A stretch of 58,924 bases of DNA, from NCBI GenBank assembly GCA_021736575.1, contig JAIPFP010000004.1:1-58924 (forward strand), read 5' to 3'. Of the stretch, positions 17,301 through 26,422 are shown piece after piece (position 1 is the stretch's first letter; each line of letters starts with the position of its first letter). Source of the DNA: Pirellula sp. GTDB taxonomy: Bacteria; Planctomycetota; Planctomycetia; Pirellulales; Pirellulaceae. A program made the translations under genes and the position numbers. A model generated the notes under the pieces. That model searched no databases. It worked only from the letters and a program-made list of their open reading frames with translations, and had not been told where the DNA came from.

Positions 17301-17510
17301 TGCATGGGCCGAGTCCAATAGCAACGCTCCTTGTAGCTTCTTGGAATCCCGGGCTCCCACCGAGTGGCAGCTGTAGCAATGTTCAACCAGAACTGGCCGA
17401 ATTTTTTGCTCAAAGAACTCAAACTCCGAGCTATCCGCAGCCAAAGCGATTGCGGGAGATATTTTCGCTGAGAGCATCACGATTGCCGCGAGGCAAGCAA
17501 TTGTTTTCAT
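14358..17510 (-). CDS. PSD1-type cytochrome c protein (DUF1549/DUF1553)
   Basis: This 1050-residue exported protein starts [16 protein letters not shown], with cleavage near IALAADS. A planctomycete cytochrome c domain follows at once, with CYSCH at residues 45-49. DUF1549 occupies about residues 155-390, and a second CxxCH ([11 protein letters not shown]) lies near 345. The middle region carries beta-sandwich sequence, and DUF1553 covers about 790-1030 with the typical [20 protein letters not shown]. This architecture is planctomycete-specific; the role is thought to be periplasmic redox or polysaccharide related but is not proven. Near residues 757-771 there is a short in-frame 15-bp repeat encoding PIAAT. 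It is the first gene of the pair with DUF1501. Confidence 0.93.
   Translation of the reverse strand: [1050 protein letters not shown]
15196..15240 (-). repeat. 15-bp in-frame tandem repeat in the PSD1 gene
   Basis: Two perfect copies of GTTGCAGCAATCGGT (15196-15225) are followed by a third with changes (15226-15240). On the coding strand they add PIAAT pentapeptides to a linker. The period is again 15 bp, as at 3926-4030 and 38301-38392. Confidence 0.85.
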
Positions 17511-17720
17511 AGGCGGTTAGGCAGGTCTAGGCAGGGGTGCTTCGAGAATGAAGAAGGATGACGAATATAAGGCGAGCGGCAGACTGTGATCTACCACCCA
17601 CGGTTCCAATTGGCAGAGCGACTGCTCCTGGCCGTCTTGATTTCGGTTCGGCAGGAGTCTCTCCCTCCCGGTTGAAATCCGTTCAGAAAGATCCAATATC
17701 TTATCATGAAATCGATGTAA

Positions 17721-17812
17721 TAAGCACATCCGCATATGTTTTTCAACCCAATTAGCCGTTGGGCGCTAGCCCTGGTTTTCCCATTGCTCGACATTCGTCG
17801 AGAACCGGGGCT
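17721..17812 (+). repeat. truncated TAAGCACATC-family palindromic element
   Basis: The sequence begins TAAGCACATCCGCA and runs through GCCGTTGGGCGCTAGCCC and CTCGACATTCGTCGAGAACC to CCGGGGCT at 17812, where it stops. In the intact copy at 49275-49420 (reverse strand) the sequence continues ATCGCCC. The missing part is replaced within a few bases by the 83-bp duplication, so the element was cut by that event. Confidence 0.85.
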
Positions 17813-17815
17813 TGC

Positions 17816-17898
17816 ATGCGCGTGCCGCCTAGGATCATGCTCGGACTGCCTATCGTCAGTTGCTGACAGAATCGGAAGTGGATTGACGATTGGCATGA
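17816..17898 (+). repeat. 83-bp direct duplication, copy 2 (remnant of hydrolase gene end)
   Basis: This copy of 12709-12791 has two substitutions. It keeps the codons for the C-terminus and the stop but lacks any upstream gene, so it is a non-functional fragment. It is joined on the left, within a few bases, to a truncated repeat element. Confidence 0.93.
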
Positions 17899-18047
17899 CC
17901 TCAGCGACCTTAGCGACTTGTGACTCTGAGATTCTTCTGAGTCTGGATATGGTTTTCGATTGGCTCCAAGTTAGAATCGAGAACCACCACGAATACTCTG
18001 CATATCCGTGCTATTCCGAATCCAAAACTTAATAGAAATCGATTTCA

Positions 18048-18863
18048 ATGCTCTCTTGGTTCAACAACATTGATGCGCTACTTCGAGGTGATTTGAGGAA
18101 GGATGGTCAAGGTGCAGAGGGGCAAATTGACTTTCCGGTCGTTCGTGTTGTACTCTTTTCGATTTTCCTCGCCTCGATTTTCGGAGCTTCCATCGGTTCT
18201 TTTTCAGCGGTATCGGCGCGTGAAACGCGGGACGGTTGGATGCAATTGCTCGCTTCCACGGTCAAAACCCCGTTTCTTTTTTATTTGACTTTGTTCGTAA
18301 CGTTTCCGTCGCTCTATGTATTCAACGCGTTGATGGGATCGCGACTGAACATGCTGGCAGCGTTGAGGCTATTGATCGCTTCGATCGCTGTGATGGTTGC
18401 TGTCCTCGCATCCGTAGGGCCTATCATTGTGTTCTTTGCGTTCAGTACGCCAGGCGGTCGAGCTGGGCATCGTTTTATTTTGCTGTTGGTTGTTGCGCTC
18501 TGCACCGTAGCAGGAATCTTGGGGCTTGGTTACTTATTGAAAATGCTGAAACGTTTTACGCTTTTTGGCGAGCACGCATCCGCAATCGATGCACCTCCGA
18601 ACCGAGATGACAACAGCCAAGAAAAAATTGCAACGGAAATGGTTCCTCCCATAGGCCTCGGTCGACCAGCCCAATCGACCTCCTACACCATCTTTCGAGT
18701 TTGGGTCTTCGTGTTTGCCGTAGTCGGCGCGCAAATGAGTTGGGTGCTGCGACCCTTTATTGGTTCTCCTGACTTAGAATTTTCCTGGTTTCGCGAACGG
18801 TCCGGCAACTTTTTCCAAACCGTGTTCGTCATGCTGTTTAGATTGTTCAGCGGCGATTACTAG
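18048..18863 (+). CDS. multispanning membrane protein, paralogue 1
   Basis: This 271-residue protein has about six hydrophobic segments. It shares a plan with the next gene: an early GxxxGS segment (FGASIGSFSAVSARET), then STVKTPFLFYLTL, FPSLYVFNALMGSRL, and near the C-terminus GAQMSWVLRPFIGSPDLEF followed by WFRERSGNFF. A hydrophilic insert lies at about 180-215. I recognise the type as a conserved membrane family in planctomycetes and other bacteria that lacks a firm function; automated annotations for it should be distrusted. The start ATG 18048 precedes MLSWFNNIDALL. It is probably cotranscribed with its paralogue, whose start is 42 bases beyond this stop. Confidence 0.75.
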   Translation: MLSWFNNIDALLRGDLRKDGQGAEGQIDFPVVRVVLFSIFLASIFGASIGSFSAVSARETRDGWMQLLASTVKTPFLFYLTLFVTFPSLYVFNALMGSRLNMLAALRLLIASIAVMVAVLASVGPIIVFFAFSTPGGRAGHRFILLLVVALCTVAGILGLGYLLKMLKRFTLFGEHASAIDAPPNRDDNSQEKIATEMVPPIGLGRPAQSTSYTIFRVWVFVFAVVGAQMSWVLRPFIGSPDLEFSWFRERSGNFFQTVFVMLFRLFSGDY

Positions 18864-18905
18864 GCAAGTTTTTGGTTCGATCGAAGAAATGGGTCCGGAG
18901 TCGCA

Positions 18906-19616
18906 ATGTCCATATCTTCATTTATCACTCGATTGCCTCATCGTGTTTTCTGGTTGGCAGACGAGGTTTTGAGAGGTCGCGTTGAAACGCTAGCCGCGAA
19001 ACGTCCGGTCCTTCTCAACATTGCAATCCTTTGCTTGATGGTAGTCTGCGGTCTTGGTTATGGTGCGGTCATGGGAAGCTATGCCGAATCGATTTCTGCG
19101 ATTCGGCCAAGGCAAGTACTCTATTCGGCAACCAAGGTCCCTTTCTTGCTGCTGGCAACATTCGCGCTGAGTTTACCAAGCTTTTATGTAGCAAATACGA
19201 TGTTGGGATTGCATGCGGATTTTGGCCGTGCCCTGCGTGCTCTATTGTCGGCTCAATCCGCGCTGACACTCGTCCTGGCTGGATTGGCACCTTTCACGTT
19301 GTTCTGGTATGGTTGCGGAGCGACGTACGGTCAGGCACTTGCATTCAACTCATTGATGTTTGGCCTATCCAGTTTGTCCGTTCAAGTTCTGCTTAAACGC
19401 CTTTATCTCCCATTGATTGAGCGAGATTCTCGGCACGCCTGGATGGTGCGAGTCTGGCTGGTCATTTACACATTTATCGGCATACAGATGGGCTGGGTAC
19501 TGCGACCATTCATCGGCTCGCCGAATCTTGAAACCGCCTTCTTTCGAGAGGAAGCATGGGGAAATGCCTACCTCGAACTATTCGACCTTTTTTACCGATT
19601 GTTTTTCGTTGGCTGA
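18906..19616 (+). CDS. multispanning membrane protein, paralogue 2
   Basis: This 236-residue protein is clearly related to the preceding one: YGAVMGSYAESISAIRP, SATKVPFLLLATFALSLPSF, YVANTMLGLHADFGRALRAL, and the C-terminal GIQMGWVLRPFIGSPNLETA then FFREEAWGNAY. It lacks the hydrophilic insert of paralogue 1. GGAG eight bases before ATG 18906 supports the start. Two diverged tandem copies suggest a heteromeric membrane complex, but that is inference. The downstream peptidase gene is 224 bp away and may be separate. Confidence 0.75.
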   Translation: MSISSFITRLPHRVFWLADEVLRGRVETLAAKRPVLLNIAILCLMVVCGLGYGAVMGSYAESISAIRPRQVLYSATKVPFLLLATFALSLPSFYVANTMLGLHADFGRALRALLSAQSALTLVLAGLAPFTLFWYGCGATYGQALAFNSLMFGLSSLSVQVLLKRLYLPLIERDSRHAWMVRVWLVIYTFIGIQMGWVLRPFIGSPNLETAFFREEAWGNAYLELFDLFYRLFFVG

Positions 19617-19840
19617 AGCCATAACTTTTCATGATTGCCGCACCCACTGTGCACGTGTGGGGAATCTACTCTTTTTTCATAACCGATGCGTCAAAGCAAC
19701 ACGGAAACCACTATGATTCAATCGATTTAAAATGCAGTGAGGTCGTCGTCGGTCGCCCAAAGCGAAGATTCATGGCCCACTCACTAAGTTGCATCGCCAG
19801 ATCCATTCCCAAAAACTCGTAAACCAATAACCATTCCGAC

Positions 19841-22800
19841 ATGAATAGCTCGATTGCACTTCTCATTTCAACACTCCTTCTAGCGTGCACTTTTGCGTAC
19901 GGCCAGGAACCGTTGGTCGACCTGCCAGCGACAGCGCGTTGCAAGCTGCAAGTGATCAACGGCAGCAACCAACCGATTGATGTTTTTTTGCTGAAGTCGG
20001 ACACGCAGCGCGTTCCCTGCGGTTCGGTTGCGGCGGGGAAAGAGTCAATCATCCCTGCGACTCTGGGCGAGCAGTTTGCCATAGTGGGGCGCGATGACCA
20101 AAGAGAAATCACGGTCGTTAGTAAGGTTTCCGTGCAGGGTTGTCGCTTTGATCCGCCGCATGGCAGCGGGGTGCCAGCCTTCTACACGCAGTCCATTAGC
20201 GTCAATGGCTTTCCCATTGTCGCTTCGGCCAGAGTCAACCCATACGCTCTCAAGGAGGCCGCTTATCTGGTCAGCATGATGCTCGGCAAGCGGCCCGATG
20301 TCCGCGACGCCATGATCGCGAGTGGCTCACGACTGTGCATCATGGCGCACGATGAATACACGACGGATCTGCCGGAGTTTTCTCGTCTGGAGCCAAAGAA
20401 CTTCTGGGACGCGCGAGCCCGAGGTCTGGGTGGCAGCGAAAGAGATCCATTTTGTTCCTGTGCTGAAGAGAATTTACTCGCCTATCCAAGCGATCCATAT
20501 GAGAAAGAGTGCATCTTGATCCATGAGTTTGCACACAACATGCACTTGCGAGGAATGGTCAACGTGGATGCAACGTTCGACTCCCGATTGAAGGCCACGT
20601 ATGACCATGCGATGGCGACCGGTTTATGGAAAGGAAAATACGCTTCGGTGAATCATCACGAATACTTCGCCGAAGGAGTGCAGTCGTGGTTTGACAACAA
20701 TCGTGAAGATGACCACGATCACAACCATGTCAACACACGCCAAGAGCTGCTCGAATACGACCCTAGGCTCGCCGCCATTTGCCAGGAAGTCTTTGGCGAT
20801 ACCGTGCTGAAGTACACGAAACCCGCGACGCGGCTCGACGGGCATCTCAGTGGCTATGACCCAACACGTGCCCCAGCATTCCAATGGCCTCAGCGGCTGC
20901 TCAAGGAGAAAGCCGCAATCCGCGCCGATGCGGAAGCCCGCAATAAAAGTGCGGTGGACAATCCTCAGACCCGCAATGTCTTGGGTTGGACCGTGCATAT
21001 CGCTCCCGAACTGCTGACCGACCAAGCCGAGGATACAGCGCGAGCACTCAAACTGCTCGAAGCACAATTGGAGGAGATTGTCCGCGTTGTGCCACAGCGG
21101 ATCGTGGTGGAGCTCAAGAAAGTTCCACTTTATTTCTCGGTTCAGTATCCCGGCATCGGGCCTTCAGCAGAGTTTCATCCCGATGCTGGCTGGCTAAAAA
21201 ACAACGGCCGCGATCCAGCCATGGCCAAGGGGGTGGAGTTCACGAACATCCGCGTTTTCGAAGCCGACACGCGACGCATGCCAAACTTTGTCCTGCACGA
21301 GCTGGCCCACGCCTATCACAATCGCGTTCTACCTCGCGGGTTTTCGAATCCTGAAATCAAGGCGGCCTACGACAAGGCCAAGTCAAGCGGAAAATACGAT
21401 TCGGTTGAACGACGCGACTCAGAGGGCCGCAAACGGTTGGACCGTGCCTACGCGATGACATCTGCGATGGAGTATTTTTCCGAGACAACGGAGGCATTCT
21501 TCAGCGTCAACGACTTCTTTCCATACACTCGTGAAGAACTGAAACAGCATGATCCGGAAATGTTCGCCTTGTTGACGAAACTGTGGCAGGTCGCGGGAAC
21601 ACCCGATGAAACGGTGCAAGGCACAACGCCGACCGAAAAGGCGAAGCAACTCATGGAAGCGGAGTCTCGTCTCAAAGCCATTTACGAACGTCGGGAGTTT
21701 TCTACCGCACCTTTCGAAGCAACATGGTCGCGCGATAGTACGGGCTACTTACGCTTGGAGAATCCACGGGCAGACTCGCCGGAATTGGTGAAGTACGATT
21801 GCGCCACAGGCAAGCGTTCCGTATTGATTGCCTCAGAACAACTGGTTGCTCCGGAGTCAAAAGCTCGACTGCGGATTCGTCAGTTTGCGGAATCCCCCAC
21901 CGGTGCGAAATTTCTTTTGCGAGTCGACTCGGACGAGCGAGGCTCAGCAGGCCACTGGATATTCGATTCGCAGTCAGCCGAATTGCAACGGGTCAAAGCG
22001 GAGCTGGGTGGGCTTTCTTGGGCACAGCCATTTTCACCGGACGGAAGGAAGATTCTGTTTCATCGCGCATCGAATATCTATGTGGTCGACATCGAGAAGG
22101 GGCTAGCTACGCCACTCACGGCCAGCGAAAATGTCGAAACCATTCACAACGGACGCGAAGTTTGGAGTCCTGATTCTACAAAAATCGCATACACTCAGAC
22201 GGATGAGTCAAAGGTTCCTCTACGCTCGGTCATTCAGCCTACCGATCCGAGTTATCCGTCCGTTCGCCAGGATCGATTTGCTCGAGTCGGCGAAACGATC
22301 GCCTCACTGCGAGTGGGTGTGGTCGATGCCGCAGGGGGTGAAACCCAATGGATCGATCTACCCGCTAAACCGGGTGATTTCTATCTTCAAACTGTCAATT
22401 GGGCGAACAATTCTGACGAACTGCTGATCGAGTTGCTGAGCCGAGGCCGCGATGCACGCTCGTTTCTGATCGCCAATGTGCGGACAGGCAAAACAGTGAC
22501 GGCATATCAGGAGTCGGACCGCGCGTGGGTCGATTCCAGCTTTGGTACGAATGCTGGATTAACTTGGATTCAGAGTGGGGCGGCGTTCGTTCTGATGAGC
22601 GAACAAGACGGATGGCGGCATGCGTTTCATGTGTCGCGCGATGGCAAGACAAAGAAGCTGATTACCGCAGGCGAATACGACATTACAGATCGTGGTCCAG
22701 TCGATGAGTCCGATAAGAAGAACGGGTGGTTCACGTTTTTGGCTTCGCCGGACAACGCCACGCAACGCTATCTCTATCGCGTTCCCCTAGACGGAAGCGT

Positions 22801-23809
22801 AGCCGCCCAGCGATTGACTCCAGAAAATCAGTCGGGGACGCACAGCTACAATTTCGCACCCAATGGTCAGTGGGCGTTTCACACCTACTCAACGTTCGAC
22901 TCGCCGCCGATCATCGATCTGGTGCAGTTGCCAGAGCACCGCGTGATCCGTGTTCTGGAAGAGAATGCAAAGGTCCGAGAACGGGTGAAGCCATTGATTG
23001 TCCGCCCGACGGAGTTTATGCAAGTTGATATTGGTGGGGGGGTAGTGATGGACGCTTGGATGATCAAGCCACGCGATTTTGACGCGTCGCAGAAATATCC
23101 AGTCTTCGTGTTTGTGTATGGCGAGCCACATGGACAAACTGTCCTGGATGACTGGCGCGGCGGGCAAAATCACTCTATGTTTCATCGCATGCTAGCCGAC
23201 CTTGGCTACCTTGTTGTTTCGCTAGACAATCGTGGGACACCGGCACCCAAAGGAGCCGCTTGGCGTCGGGCAGTCTTCGGAAGCCTCGGCCCGTTGTCCA
23301 CGGAAGAGCAGGCGAAAGGCTTGAAAGAACTTGCTCGCACCCGCCCGTATGTAGACCTGTCCCGTGTCGGCATATGGGGCTGGAGCGGTGGCGGCTCGAA
23401 CACGCTCAATGCGATGTTTCGCCGACCCGATCTTTACCGTGTCGGAATCGCCGTTGCTGCCAAGCCACAACCACATCTTTACAACGCGTGGTTTCAGGAA
23501 ATCTACATGCGCACGCGAGCCGAGAACCCAGATGGCTATCAGCAAGCAGCGGCCATCAACTTTGCGGAAGGGCTTCGCGGCGATTTGTTGATTATTCACG
23601 GAACCGGTGAGACCAATACGCACCTACCGATCATAGAAGGGCTGGTGGACCGTCTAATAGAACTCGGTAAACCCTTCGATTACATGGCTTACCCCAACCG
23701 CGACCACGGACTGCGCGAAGGAAAGGGGACGGAGGTCCACATGCGAATGCTTATGACCAAGTACCTTCTCGAACACCTTCCACCGGGTCCCAAGCGTCCT
23801 TCGGAATGA
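19841..23809 (+). CDS. secreted triple fusion: two HExxH domains plus S9-like peptidase
   Basis: This 1322-residue exported protein has a signal at residues 1-21. Domain A (about 120-310) holds HEFAHNMH at 228-235 and, downstream, HHEYFAEGVQSWFD, the glutamate-zincin arrangement. Domain B (about 370-590) repeats this with HELAHAYH at 486-493 and AMEYFSETTEAFF. The rest (600-1322) is a DPP IV-type propeller followed by an S9 alpha/beta hydrolase. Its nucleophile lies in GWSGGGS (Ser about 1182) and its His in YPNRDHG (about 1289). Where DPP IV has HGTADDNVH, this protein has HGTGETNTH, so the usual catalytic Asp is absent. The S9 unit may be inactive or use another acid. Each part is family-recognisable; the combination is unusual to me. 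Confidence 0.8.
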   Translation: MNSSIALLISTLLLACTFAYGQEPLVDLPATARCKLQVINGSNQPIDVFLLKSDTQRVPCGSVAAGKESIIPATLGEQFAIVGRDDQREITVVSKVSVQGCRFDPPHGSGVPAFYTQSISVNGFPIVASARVNPYALKEAAYLVSMMLGKRPDVRDAMIASGSRLCIMAHDEYTTDLPEFSRLEPKNFWDARARGLGGSERDPFCSCAEENLLAYPSDPYEKECILIHEFAHNMHLRGMVNVDATFDSRLKATYDHAMATGLWKGKYASVNHHEYFAEGVQSWFDNNREDDHDHNHVNTRQELLEYDPRLAAICQEVFGDTVLKYTKPATRLDGHLSGYDPTRAPAFQWPQRLLKEKAAIRADAEARNKSAVDNPQTRNVLGWTVHIAPELLTDQAEDTARALKLLEAQLEEIVRVVPQRIVVELKKVPLYFSVQYPGIGPSAEFHPDAGWLKNNGRDPAMAKGVEFTNIRVFEADTRRMPNFVLHELAHAYHNRVLPRGFSNPEIKAAYDKAKSSGKYDSVERRDSEGRKRLDRAYAMTSAMEYFSETTEAFFSVNDFFPYTREELKQHDPEMFALLTKLWQVAGTPDETVQGTTPTEKAKQLMEAESRLKAIYERREFSTAPFEATWSRDSTGYLRLENPRADSPELVKYDCATGKRSVLIASEQLVAPESKARLRIRQFAESPTGAKFLLRVDSDERGSAGHWIFDSQSAELQRVKAELGGLSWAQPFSPDGRKILFHRASNIYVVDIEKGLATPLTASENVETIHNGREVWSPDSTKIAYTQTDESKVPLRSVIQPTDPSYPSVRQDRFARVGETIASLRVGVVDAAGGETQWIDLPAKPGDFYLQTVNWANNSDELLIELLSRGRDARSFLIANVRTGKTVTAYQESDRAWVDSSFGTNAGLTWIQSGAAFVLMSEQDGWRHAFHVSRDGKTKKLITAGEYDITDRGPVDESDKKNGWFTFLASPDNATQRYLYRVPLDGSVAAQRLTPENQSGTHSYNFAPNGQWAFHTYSTFDSPPIIDLVQLPEHRVIRVLEENAKVRERVKPLIVRPTEFMQVDIGGGVVMDAWMIKPRDFDASQKYPVFVFVYGEPHGQTVLDDWRGGQNHSMFHRMLADLGYLVVSLDNRGTPAPKGAAWRRAVFGSLGPLSTEEQAKGLKELARTRPYVDLSRVGIWGWSGGGSNTLNAMFRRPDLYRVGIAVAAKPQPHLYNAWFQEIYMRTRAENPDGYQQAAAINFAEGLRGDLLIIHGTGETNTHLPIIEGLVDRLIELGKPFDYMAYPNRDHGLREGKGTEVHMRMLMTKYLLEHLPPGPKRPSE

Positions 23810-23958
23810 GCGCGAGCACAAGCAAGAAAAGCATGACATCCTGATTTTGAGGTGCCGCGAAATGTGGGACCATTGACCAACCATACTCTCCCGTTAAATG
23901 GTAAAATCGGTGGTGTGCGATGACAGGGATCGATGCTCAATAAGCGAGAACAACAGTT

Positions 23959-26385
23959 ATGCAATCTATTTCCACAGTGGAATCTGAGTTAACATCGGAC
24001 GAGCTGAAAAAATTAGACGCTTATTGGCGAGCCTCCAATTTCCTTTCCGTTGGGCAGATCTACCTACTGGATAATCCGCTTTTGCGAGAACCGCTCAAAC
24101 GCGAGCATATCAAACCTCGGTTGCTCGGTCATTGGGGTACATCGCCGGGGTTGAACATGCTCTGCGTTCACCTAAACCGAGTCATCAAAAAAGATGACCT
24201 GAATATGATCTACATAATCGGTCCTGGGCACGGCGGCCCGTCTTTGGTCGCCCACGCCTATCTCGAAGGGACCTACAGCGAAGTTTATCCGAACATCAGT
24301 CAGGATACGGACGGGATGCAAAAGCTGTTCAAACAATTCAGCTTCCCCGGTGGCATTCCAAGTCACGTTGCACCGGAGACGCCGGGTTCAATCCACGAAG
24401 GAGGCGAACTGGGCTACGCGCTGAGTCACGCCTATGGAGCCGCATTCGACAACCCGGATCTCATTGTCGCCTGCATTGTTGGCGATGGTGAAGCGGAAAC
24501 GGGAGCGCTGGCCACCGGATGGCATGGCAACAAATTTCTTAACCCGGCCCGTGACGGTTGCGTGCTCCCAATTCTCCATTTGAACGGATACAAGATCGCC
24601 AACCCGTGCTTCCTGGCCCGCATCCCAAAGGAAGAACTGCAAAAATTCTTCGAGGGGATGGGCTATAAGCCCTATTTCGTCGAAGGAAGTGACCCAGCTA
24701 AAGTCCACCCACAGTTGGCTGGCGTACTCGACGCGGTAGTGGCCGAGATCAAACAAATTTGGGCCGAGTCTAGGGCCGCGGGCGCTGTCATCAAACGCCC
24801 TGCTTGGCCAATGATCATCTTCCGCACGCCCAAGGGATGGACGTGTCCAGCCGAAATAGACGGCAAGAAATGCGAAGGCTACTGGCGAAGTCACCAAGTG
24901 CCGATGGGCGACATGGATAAGCCAGAGCACATCCTCATTCTTGAACAATGGATGAAGAGTTATCGGCCCGAAGAACTCTTTGACGTCAACGGTCGGCTCA
25001 ATGCCGAACTGCAAGAGCTAGCGCCCAAGGGGCACCGCCGTATGAGCGATAATCCGCACACCAATGGCGGACTTCTTTTGCGCGATCTCAAAATGCCGGA
25101 CTTCCGCAACTATGCAGTCAAGGTACCCAGTCCAGGCGCGACAACAACCGAGTCTGCTCGGGAAATGGGTAAGTTTCTGCGAGACATTATGAAAGCGAAT
25201 CTCGAAAGCAAAAATTTTAGACTCTTCAGTCCAGATGAAAACAATTCGAACCGCTGGCAGGACGTGCTTGACGTGACCAATCGCTGCTACATGGCCGAAA
25301 TCTATCCAGAAGACGACAAGCTCAGTCCGGACGGTCGGGTCATGGAAGTGCTCAGCGAACACCAGTGCCAAGGCTGGTTGGAGGCGTATCTACTGACGGG
25401 ACGACACGGCTTCTTTTCGTGCTACGAAGCGTTCATTCACATCATCGACTCGATGTTCAACCAACATGCCAAGTGGCTCAAGACTTGCAACCATATTCCT
25501 TGGCGACGGCCGATCGCATCCTTAAATTATTTTCTCAGCTCCCATGTTTGGCGACAGGATCACAACGGCTTAAGCCACCAGGATCCCGGCTTCATCGACC
25601 ATGTGGTCAACAAAAAAGCCGAAGTCGTCCGAGTCTATTTGCCGCCCGATGCCAATACTCTCCTGTCGGTTACGGATCACTGTTTGCGCAGTCGCAATTA
25701 TGTCAACGTCGTTGTTGCAGGAAAGAATCCAGCACCGCAGTGGCTGACGATGGATCAAGCGATCAAGCATTGCAGCGCAGGGCTTGGCATTTGGGAGTGG
25801 GCTTCGAACGACAAAGGGTGCGAACCCGACGTGGTTATGGCTTGCTGCGGCGATGTCCCAACTCTAGAAACATTGGCTGCCGTCGACTTGATACGCAAGC
25901 ACTTACCGGAATTGAAAGTCCGCGTCGTCAACGTGGTAGATTTGATGAAATTGCAACCGGCGGGCGAGCATCCCCATGGGCTTTCCGATCGCGATTATGA
26001 TGCTTTGTTCACCACAGACAAGCCGATCATCTTTGCCTTCCACGGATATCCTTGGTTGATTCATCGCCTGACTTACCGTCGCACGAATCACAAGAATCTG
26101 CACGTTCGAGGCTACAAGGAGGAAGGGACGACGACAACGCCCTTCGACATGGTGGTCATGAACGACCTGGATCGCTTCCATCTGTGCGAGGATGTGATCG
26201 ATCGATTGCCTCAATTGGGTGCGAGGGCTGCGTATTTCAAGCAAGCGATCCATGAGAAGTTGATCGATCACAGAGAGTATATTGAGAAGCACGGCGACGA
26301 TATGCCATCGATAAGCGGTTGGATCTGGGGGGCAAAAGAGCTTGTTAACACGCGTTCGACTTCCACAGGCGGCGACAATTTGTAA
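23959..26385 (+). CDS. xfp: xylulose-5-phosphate/fructose-6-phosphate phosphoketolase
   Basis: Phosphoketolase uses thiamine diphosphate and phosphate to cleave xylulose 5-P (or fructose 6-P) to acetyl phosphate plus glyceraldehyde 3-P (or erythrose 4-P). The 808 residues match the family. Visible motifs include [38 protein letters not shown], the ThDP motif [30 protein letters not shown], and [17 protein letters not shown]. It heads a tight same-strand cluster with glgX, ackA, an hps-like gene and a zinc dehydrogenase. Acetate kinase two genes downstream is the natural partner that converts acetyl phosphate to ATP and acetate. GAGAAC upstream of ATG 23959 is a modest ribosome site. Confidence 0.96.
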   Translation: MQSISTVESELTSDELKKLDAYWRASNFLSVGQIYLLDNPLLREPLKREHIKPRLLGHWGTSPGLNMLCVHLNRVIKKDDLNMIYIIGPGHGGPSLVAHAYLEGTYSEVYPNISQDTDGMQKLFKQFSFPGGIPSHVAPETPGSIHEGGELGYALSHAYGAAFDNPDLIVACIVGDGEAETGALATGWHGNKFLNPARDGCVLPILHLNGYKIANPCFLARIPKEELQKFFEGMGYKPYFVEGSDPAKVHPQLAGVLDAVVAEIKQIWAESRAAGAVIKRPAWPMIIFRTPKGWTCPAEIDGKKCEGYWRSHQVPMGDMDKPEHILILEQWMKSYRPEELFDVNGRLNAELQELAPKGHRRMSDNPHTNGGLLLRDLKMPDFRNYAVKVPSPGATTTESAREMGKFLRDIMKANLESKNFRLFSPDENNSNRWQDVLDVTNRCYMAEIYPEDDKLSPDGRVMEVLSEHQCQGWLEAYLLTGRHGFFSCYEAFIHIIDSMFNQHAKWLKTCNHIPWRRPIASLNYFLSSHVWRQDHNGLSHQDPGFIDHVVNKKAEVVRVYLPPDANTLLSVTDHCLRSRNYVNVVVAGKNPAPQWLTMDQAIKHCSAGLGIWEWASNDKGCEPDVVMACCGDVPTLETLAAVDLIRKHLPELKVRVVNVVDLMKLQPAGEHPHGLSDRDYDALFTTDKPIIFAFHGYPWLIHRLTYRRTNHKNLHVRGYKEEGTTTTPFDMVVMNDLDRFHLCEDVIDRLPQLGARAAYFKQAIHEKLIDHREYIEKHGDDMPSISGWIWGAKELVNTRSTSTGGDNL

Positions 26386-26422
26386 TGCGAACAACGAACA
26401 ACCAACAACCACTTTGCCCTTG

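Larger units (their letters stand above)
17511..18047. other. gene-free mosaic of truncated repeats
   Basis: This 537-bp gap has no credible gene. It holds, in order, one end of the GGCGAGCGGCAGA family (17571-17586), anonymous sequence, a truncated TAAGCACATC-family palindrome (17721-17812), and the 83-bp copy of the hydrolase gene end (17816-17898). About 150 bp of AT-richer sequence follows, which probably holds the promoter for the rightward membrane-protein genes. The abutting truncated pieces indicate past recombination. Confidence 0.7.

Noticed and set aside
25365-26000. 211-residue plus-strand ORF
   Set aside because: It lies wholly inside phosphoketolase in another frame and encodes no recognisable protein.
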